Assembly (NCBI GenBank): GCA_002423185.1
Contig: DIUX01000002.1
Coordinates: 753,947 to 817,946 of the forward strand
Reading direction: 5' to 3'
Length of the DNA: 64,000 bases
Source: Micavibrio sp. UBA6147
GTDB taxonomy: Bacteria; Pseudomonadota; Alphaproteobacteria; Micavibrionales; UBA1664
Both the position numbers and the translations under genes were made by a program. Positions 58,862 through 64,000 of the stretch are shown here, in pieces; position 1 is the first letter of the stretch; every line of letters starts with the position of its first letter. Under the pieces are notes generated by a model. That model worked only from the letters and a program-made list of their open reading frames with translations, was not told the DNA's origin and ran no database searches.

Positions 58862-59335
58862 ATGAAACAACGATCTTTGATGACTTGGATCCAGATGATG
58901 CCGGATTGTGACCTTCATCACCCCGTTCTTGGCGGCGCGAAGACCGCTCATGGGCTCCGTAGAGTAGGGCTACACAGAGCGGGGCAAGACGATGGCGGCA
59001 ATGGCAATGGCGACGACGATGCGCGCCCCGAAGAAAACAACCCCGAAACAGGGTTGATGCTGAAGGTCAAACCGAAGACCAAAAAACCGTCTATGTATAA
59101 GGTTTTGTTGTTGAATGACGATTACACCCCGATGGATTTCGTCATTCATATCCTTGAAAAGTTTTTCGGCAAAAACCGCCAAGAAGCAACCGACATTATG
59201 TTGCATGTGCATCGGCGCGGCGTTGGGGTTTGCGGTGTTTTCACCTATGAAGTCGCCGAAACCAAAGTGAATCAAGTCATGGACTATGCGCGGGGCAATG
59301 AACAACCCCTGCAATGCACGATGGAAAAAGACTAG
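58862..59335 (+). CDS. clpS: ATP-dependent Clp protease adaptor ClpS
   Basis: 157 residues from the first ATG. The ClpS core (about 68-157) is complete: MYKVLLLNDDYTPMDFVIHI, FFGKNRQEATDIMLHVHRRG, GVFTYEVAETKVNQVMDYAR. Its Asp-Asp and His form the pocket for N-degron residues delivered to ClpA. The first 65 residues (Gly/Asn/Asp-rich, after a stretch with little character) are longer than in most ClpS; Met66 (59057) would give 92 residues and omit the usual flexible N-tail. No start has a clear ribosome site. clpA follows directly. Confidence 0.93.
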   Translation: MKQRSLMTWIQMMPDCDLHHPVLGGAKTAHGLRRVGLHRAGQDDGGNGNGDDDARPEENNPETGLMLKVKPKTKKPSMYKVLLLNDDYTPMDFVIHILEKFFGKNRQEATDIMLHVHRRGVGVCGVFTYEVAETKVNQVMDYARGNEQPLQCTMEKD

Positions 59336-59366
59336 AGTTCGAACTCATAAGAAGGGGGCTTTGCCC

Positions 59367-61670
59367 ATGCTGTCTAAGAATCTCGAAAAAACGCTCCACC
59401 ACGCGCTGGAAGAGGCCGTCAAACGCCACCACGAATTCGCCACGCTGGAACATTTATTGTTGGCAATGACGGATGACAGTGACGCCCTCGCGGTTTTGAA
59501 ATCTTGCGGAATATCCGTTGAAGACCTCCAAGAACAGCTTGTCCACTATCTCGACACCGAGCTTGAAGGCCTCGTCAACCACGCGGTGAACGAAGCCAAG
59601 CCGACCACATCGTTCCAACGCGTGTTGCAACGCGCCGCCATCCATGTGCAATCATCGGGGCGTGAGGAAGTGACCGGCGCGAATGTGTTGGTCGCCCTGT
59701 TTTCCGAGCGGGAGAGCCACGCGGTTTATTTCCTGCAAGAACAAGACATGACCCGCTTTGACGCTGTGAATTACATCTCGCACGGCATCGCCAAAGTGCC
59801 AGGGGAAGAACAACCAAGAAGTCCGCGCGGCGCCGCCGCCGAAACCGCCGAAGACGAAGAAACCAAAAAGGGCAAAGAGGCGCTCAAGGCCTATTGCGTG
59901 AATTTGAACGAAAAGGCACAAACCGGCAAAATCGATCGTTTGATCGGGCGGGATAAAGAGGTTGAGCGCACGATTCAAATCCTGTGCCGCCGTTCCAAGA
60001 ACAACCCGCTTTATGTCGGGGATCCTGGGGTCGGCAAAACCGCGATAGCGGAAGGACTCGCCAAACGCATTGTCGATGGCGAAGTGCCGGACATCTTGAA
60101 AGACGCGGTGATTTATGCGCTGGATATGGGAACATTGCTCGCTGGCACGCGCTATCGCGGCGATTTTGAGGAACGCCTCAAGGCGGTCATGACCCAGATC
60201 GAAAAACAACCCGAATCTATCTTGTTCATTGACGAGATTCACACCGTGATCGGCGCGGGCGCGACCTCGGGCGGAGCGATGGATGCTTCGAACCTTCTGA
60301 AGCCCGCTTTGTCGAGCGGCGCGGTGCGCTGCATTGGCTCAACGACCTATAAGGAATATCGTAATCACTTTGAAAAAGACCGCGCCCTTGTCCGGCGGTT
60401 CCAAAAAATTGACGTGAGAGAACCCAGCGTTGCCGAAGCGACAGAGATTTTGCTCGGCCTGAAAGGCTATTTCGAGAGCTATCACGACCTCACCTACGCC
60501 GATGATGCGATCAAGGCGGCGGTGGATTTGTCGGCGAAATATATCGGCGACCGCAAACTCCCCGACAAGGCGATTGACGTGATTGACGAGGCCGGAGCGG
60601 CGCAAAGGCTGCTCTCCCCCGATGAGCGTTTGAGCGTGATCGGCGTTGAGCAAATCGAACGCGTGATTGCCGATATGGCACGGATTCCGGCGAAGAGCCT
60701 GAGCAAAGACGACCGCGAAGTCATTCGCAATCTTGAGCGCGACTTGCGCACCATGGTGTTCGGTCAGGACGCGGCGATTGCGGTGCTGTGCGATGCTATC
60801 AAAATGGCGCGGGCGGGTCTGCGCGAACCCGAAAAGCCCATTGGATGTTACTTGTTCTCTGGCCCCACCGGTGTCGGCAAGACCGAGATTGCCCGCCAAT
60901 TGGCGCAAACCATGGGGATTGAGCTGAAACGCTTTGACATGTCGGAATATATGGAACGCCACGCCGTGTCACGGTTGATTGGTGCGCCTCCCGGCTATGT
61001 CGGCTATGACCAAGGGGGTTTGCTCACCGATGCGGTTGACCAAACCCCGCATTGCATCGTGTTGCTTGATGAAATCGAAAAGGCGCATCCAGATGTGTTT
61101 AACATCCTGCTGCAAGTTATGGACTATGGCAAATTGACGGATAATAACGGCAAATCGGTGGATTTTCGCAATGTCATCTTGATTATGACGACCAATGCGG
61201 GCGCCGCCAAAATGGCAAAGCCGCCGATTGGTTTTGAACGCCCGATCCGCACAGCCGAGGACACGGATGCGATTAACGAGCTGTTCACGCCGGAATTCCG
61301 CAATCGTCTGGACGCGATTGTGCCGTTCTCGAACTTGAAGGAAGAAACGGTCGCCTTGGTGGTTGATAAATTCGTGATGCAGCTTGAGGCACAGCTTGCT
61401 GACCGCAATGTCATCATTGAACTCACCCCCGCCGCCCGCGCCCATATCGTTGAAAAAGGCTATGACCCCGTCATGGGGGCTCGCCCGATGGCGCGGGTGA
61501 TTCAAGACAAAATCAAAAAACCATTGGCGGAGGAATTACTGTTCGGTCGCCTCGTCAATGGTGGGTCGGTTGTGGCGGATTATGACGGCGAAGCCATGGT
61601 GTTTCGCTTTCCCGAACAAGAACCCAAACGCCTTGAAAAACCCAAAGGCCGCGAACGCGAAGACGCCTAG
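59367..61670 (+). CDS. clpA: ATP-dependent Clp protease ATP-binding subunit ClpA
   Basis: 767 residues from ATG 59367, with AGGGGG upstream; an in-frame Met within clpS is rejected. N-domain (LEKTLHHALEEAVKRHHEFA; LEHLLLAM), first AAA+ with GDPGVGKTA (about 217-225) and LFIDEIHTVIGAG, second AAA+ with GPTGVGKTE (about 498-506) and VLLDEIEKAHPDVF, and the C-terminal D2-small domain with YDPVMGARPMARVIQDKI. ClpA unfolds substrates for ClpP. The C-tail is highly charged. Operon with clpS. Confidence 0.97.
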   Translation: MLSKNLEKTLHHALEEAVKRHHEFATLEHLLLAMTDDSDALAVLKSCGISVEDLQEQLVHYLDTELEGLVNHAVNEAKPTTSFQRVLQRAAIHVQSSGREEVTGANVLVALFSERESHAVYFLQEQDMTRFDAVNYISHGIAKVPGEEQPRSPRGAAAETAEDEETKKGKEALKAYCVNLNEKAQTGKIDRLIGRDKEVERTIQILCRRSKNNPLYVGDPGVGKTAIAEGLAKRIVDGEVPDILKDAVIYALDMGTLLAGTRYRGDFEERLKAVMTQIEKQPESILFIDEIHTVIGAGATSGGAMDASNLLKPALSSGAVRCIGSTTYKEYRNHFEKDRALVRRFQKIDVREPSVAEATEILLGLKGYFESYHDLTYADDAIKAAVDLSAKYIGDRKLPDKAIDVIDEAGAAQRLLSPDERLSVIGVEQIERVIADMARIPAKSLSKDDREVIRNLERDLRTMVFGQDAAIAVLCDAIKMARAGLREPEKPIGCYLFSGPTGVGKTEIARQLAQTMGIELKRFDMSEYMERHAVSRLIGAPPGYVGYDQGGLLTDAVDQTPHCIVLLDEIEKAHPDVFNILLQVMDYGKLTDNNGKSVDFRNVILIMTTNAGAAKMAKPPIGFERPIRTAEDTDAINELFTPEFRNRLDAIVPFSNLKEETVALVVDKFVMQLEAQLADRNVIIELTPAARAHIVEKGYDPVMGARPMARVIQDKIKKPLAEELLFGRLVNGGSVVADYDGEAMVFRFPEQEPKRLEKPKGREREDA

Positions 61671-61721
61671 AGAATGCGCCGGTCTTGATCCTTGCGGGTG
61701 ATATTCCTAAGTTCGCAGGGG

Positions 61722-61752
61722 TACACAGGGCAAAAAATAATCGCCCTGTGTA
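61722..61752. repeat. Perfect inverted repeat after clpA
   Basis: TACACAGGGC and GCCCTGTGTA form a perfect ten-base inverted repeat around an 11-base A-rich spacer. It lies 51 bases past clpA and 67 bases before the next ATG, with no T run on the plus strand. It may be a 3-prime hairpin or a protein-binding site for the next gene. Confidence 0.6.
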
Positions 61753-61818
61753 AAGAAAGCTGAAATTCGGCGTAAAATTATGCTAAAATAAGAGAGCAAG
61801 AATAATAAGAGCGGTTCA

Positions 61819-62526
61819 ATGACGCAGATTTTCAAGGGTTTCAGCACGTCTTTCGCGCTTGTGGCGTTTGTGGCGGTGTTTGTGTTTTCTGCCCTCTCTC
61901 CTTTCCCGTTGAGCGGTTTTGTCGGCGCAGCCTATGCAAACCAGCCCAGCTATACCGGCCCGCGCCAGATGGAGTTGAGCGAAGCCAACGTCACTGGCGT
62001 ATGTGAATGCGGATCAAATATAGCTGGAACAGGCACCGGCACTGGAACCGGTACTGGAACTGGAACGGGGACCGGTACAGGCACGGGTTCCATCGGGTCT
62101 GCCAATCCGCTCACAACGGCACTTGTTTTCGCACCGATTTTGGCTGTGGTCATCAAACAGGTCATCTATGATTCCAACGGCGATGTCGAAGAAGTCATCT
62201 ACGAAGACTTGGTGGCGGTTGTCGAAATGGAAAAAGTCGGCAATGACTATTATGTCAGCTTTTTTGAAATGCGTAAGGAAGACGTGACAGGCTGGATTGC
62301 CGGTCGTGCCGCGCCGGATAATATTTACTATATGATGGGTGCCGAAGAATTCCTCGAATCCCAAGACGGCGGTGGCCAATTGAATGATGCCCTGCCCGAC
62401 GGAGTGAACGTACAGGAACTTCAGGTCATGGAATTCCCGCCTGAGGACACATACCACTACATGTATTTCGTGGGGCCTAACGGCACACCGATCGACAAAG
62501 ACGAATTTCTCGCCCTGTTCCAATAA
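61819..62526 (+). CDS. Unknown exported protein with Gly-Thr repeat
   Basis: 235 residues. Signal peptide of about 41 residues (cut near GAAYA|NQ). The mature start has VTGVCECGSNIAG, then a run of Gly-Thr pairs (about 74-91) coded by a degenerate 6-base repeat. A short hydrophobic piece (ALVFAPILAVVIKQVIYD) leads to an acidic C-terminal domain (EEVIYEDLVAVVEMEKVGND; EFLESQDGGGQLNDALP). No family recognised. The repeat could act as a flexible, length-variable linker. Single gene with a strong terminator. Confidence 0.8.
   Translation: MTQIFKGFSTSFALVAFVAVFVFSALSPFPLSGFVGAAYANQPSYTGPRQMELSEANVTGVCECGSNIAGTGTGTGTGTGTGTGTGTGTGSIGSANPLTTALVFAPILAVVIKQVIYDSNGDVEEVIYEDLVAVVEMEKVGNDYYVSFFEMRKEDVTGWIAGRAAPDNIYYMMGAEEFLESQDGGGQLNDALPDGVNVQELQVMEFPPEDTYHYMYFVGPNGTPIDKDEFLALFQ
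62027..62090 (+). repeat. Gly-Thr coding hexanucleotide repeat
   Basis: About ten degenerate copies of GGNACN in frame, within the exported protein at 61819-62526. Codon wobble differs among copies, so slippage is less likely than in a perfect repeat and would keep the frame anyway. Confidence 0.9.
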
Positions 62527-62551
62527 AGAGCAGGACAGGGACGATAACAAA

Positions 62552-62576
62552 GCGGGCGCATCTGCCCGTTTTTTTA
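62552..62576 (+). terminator. Terminator after the Gly-Thr repeat protein
   Basis: CGGGC and GCCCG pair around GCATCT, followed by seven T. It lies 26 bases after the stop. Confidence 0.85.
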
Positions 62577-62647
62577 TGGCTTTTTCCGCCGTTTGAGTGA
62601 CATTTGTCCATAGGATTTGATGACGGATTGTGATATAAATCAGTGTT

Positions 62648-64000
62648 ATGAGCATACCGACCACACCGCAAAAACCACAGCATTTTGACGCCATCATCAT
62701 GGGAATCGGCCATCAAGGCCTGATTGCCGCGAATTACCTTGCCCGCGCCGGATTCAAAGTGGCGGTGTTTGACGTACCGTCCGCCGTTGATGGCGGTGCG
62801 GCCTATGATTTATTCGCCGATTCCGCGCGTTCCGGCCCCTGCGCCCACACCCCTGTTCCCGTCAGCCAAAAAGTCAATGAGGATCTATCGCTGGAGGATT
62901 GCGGCTGGACACTCCGCCCCGAAAACACCTGTTCCTTTGTGCCGGTCGGCGAACAAACCAACGAATATTTTTTCGCCACCAGCGGGCAACAAGCCACACA
63001 GCGCGAAATCGCCAAATTCTCTAAAGATGACGCGCAGGCTTTTGTCCGGCTTTTTGAGCGGCTCAGTAACCTTGGCGCGATTTTTGACCAAGTGTCTGAT
63101 AACTTGCCGAAATACGACCAAAAAGGGTGGCAGGATTTATGGGGCGTTTTCGAAACCGGAAAATTGCTCAGCAAAGCCGGACAAGACGCACAGGATCTCT
63201 TCGCCTCCTTGATGCGCAAATCTTTGACCGAGTTTTTGGAAGAAACATTCGAAAGTGACGCCGTGCGCGGCTATGTCGGGTTCCAAGCGACCTTGGGCGG
63301 GATGAGCAACCCTGACCGTAAGGGCAGCGCCGCAACCCTCGTGCAATATATTCTCGGCCTTGACCGTCACCGCCCGCTCAAAGGTGACTGGCAACCCCTG
63401 CGCGGCAGTTTGCATCACTATATGAAGGCGCTCACCCAAGGGGCATTGAACAATAACGTCACCTTCATTCCGGGCAATTATATAGAACATATCCGCGTGC
63501 AGCAGGGCAAAATCCTGTCCCTCAAGATGGAGGGCGGCGAACAATTTACGGCGGGTGCCTATATCGCCGACATTAATCCGATCTTCCTGTTTTCCGACTT
63601 GGTGGATCAAGAGCAACTCCCCGCTGATTTTCGCTTGAAGATTCAAAATATGCGCGGGTCGAGCGGTTTTGTACGGGTAAAAATGCTGGTGAATGATGTG
63701 CCGCGTTTCGGCGGATTGTCCGGATTCGGGGATGAGAGCTTCTTGGCCGGCGAAACCTTGATTTGTCCGTCGCTGGATTACCTGCGCAATGCTTTGGGAC
63801 AGGCGCGGGGCAGTGGCGGGGCGCAACTCCCCGCCGTATCGATCGTGATCCCAACGCTGGATGTGCCGGAACTCGCTCCCGAAGGCAAACATATCGTCAG
63901 TGTCGTCGGGCAATTCTTTGACCCGACCTTGGAAGACAATGAAGACAATCGCAACGGCGTCGCAACATCCATCGCCCGCGCCATCGAACAAATGGCGCCG
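62648..64000 (+). CDS. Phytoene dehydrogenase-like FAD-dependent oxidoreductase, partial
   Basis: 451 codons from ATG 62648, open to the right edge. The N-terminus has a dinucleotide-binding loop (DAIIMGIGHQGLIAANYLAR, about 14-33; GxGxxG with Asp at the end of the second strand, AVFDV). The middle and later parts follow the phytoene desaturase-like order: LTEFLEETFESDAVRGYVGF, then YILGLDRHRPLKGDWQPLRG for the substrate side, a SLHHYMKALTQGA helix and GAYIADINPIFLF. Such enzymes oxidise isoprenoids or other lipids; the true substrate is unknown. The C-terminal FAD-binding motif lies beyond the window. Confidence 0.85.
   Translation, partial: MSIPTTPQKPQHFDAIIMGIGHQGLIAANYLARAGFKVAVFDVPSAVDGGAAYDLFADSARSGPCAHTPVPVSQKVNEDLSLEDCGWTLRPENTCSFVPVGEQTNEYFFATSGQQATQREIAKFSKDDAQAFVRLFERLSNLGAIFDQVSDNLPKYDQKGWQDLWGVFETGKLLSKAGQDAQDLFASLMRKSLTEFLEETFESDAVRGYVGFQATLGGMSNPDRKGSAATLVQYILGLDRHRPLKGDWQPLRGSLHHYMKALTQGALNNNVTFIPGNYIEHIRVQQGKILSLKMEGGEQFTAGAYIADINPIFLFSDLVDQEQLPADFRLKIQNMRGSSGFVRVKMLVNDVPRFGGLSGFGDESFLAGETLICPSLDYLRNALGQARGSGGAQLPAVSIVIPTLDVPELAPEGKHIVSVVGQFFDPTLEDNEDNRNGVATSIARAIEQMAP

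Noticed and set aside
1..64000. tRNA, rRNA, CRISPR arrays, insertion sequences and known riboswitch motifs
   Set aside because: Looked for by eye on both strands; nothing convincing was found, though a covariance-model scan could reveal items missed here.

Overview
The window looks like a stretch of alphaproteobacterial chromosome. It carries housekeeping pairs (hslV-hslU, clpS-clpA, psd-pssA, yifB/comM, a HIT protein, a LOG-family protein), a sigma54-type promoter in front of flgK-flgL, and a FlgO-like lipoprotein. Most genes have short A/G-rich ribosome sites. The gene set and style would suit a Micavibrio-like alphaproteobacterium, but that is an inference. No insertion sequence, tRNA, rRNA or CRISPR was seen.

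Region 1 (1-33.9 kb) is the main feature. It is a chromosomal type IVB secretion system of the Dot/Icm / I-type conjugation kind, joined to a type IVB thin pilus of the R64 PilL-PilV kind. Two minus-strand blocks flank an inserted plus-strand block. The left block reads dotI-dotH-dotG-dotF, then an IcmD/DotP-like gene cut by the window edge (R64 TraM-N-O-P...R order). The right block (33.5 to 10.7 kb, about 23 kb on one strand) reads DsbC/G-like protein, unknown 398-aa protein, lytic transglycosylase, dotD, dotC, dotB, icmT (R64 TraH-I-J-K order), then pilL-, pilN-, pilO-, pilP-, pilQ-, pilR- and pilS-like genes, three tandem PilV-like long minor pilins, and a second PilP-like gene. Between the blocks lie an unknown exported EF-hand protein and flgK-flgL.

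Region 2 (33.9-51.3 kb) is ordinary chromosome: BI-1-like membrane protein, diguanylate cyclase, LOG protein, an LprI-like protein, psd-pssA and another CDP-alcohol transferase, comM, HinT, GNAT, hslVU, an Smr protein and several unknowns.

Region 3 (51.4-56.5 kb, minus strand) is a compact cassette of four paralogous pilin-like proteins that share cysteine and SHG motifs, headed by an OmpR-type regulator with an eroded receiver domain. I consider it the least explained system in the window.

Region 4 (56.7-64 kb, plus strand) holds an unknown protein with a duplicated motif, flgO, clpS-clpA, an exported Gly-Thr-repeat protein, and the start of an FAD-dependent oxidoreductase cut by the right edge.

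Working model: DotC/DotD/DotH/DotG/DotF form the envelope channel, with DotI and IcmT in the inner membrane and DotB as cytoplasmic ATPase. PilN/O/P/Q/R assemble a PilS fibre whose tip may be one of three PilV proteins. The DsbC/G-like protein may help fold the cysteine-containing pilins. The coupling ATPase, DotA, DotO, DotM, relaxase and prepilin peptidase are not in the window, so whether this exports effectors or DNA cannot be decided here.
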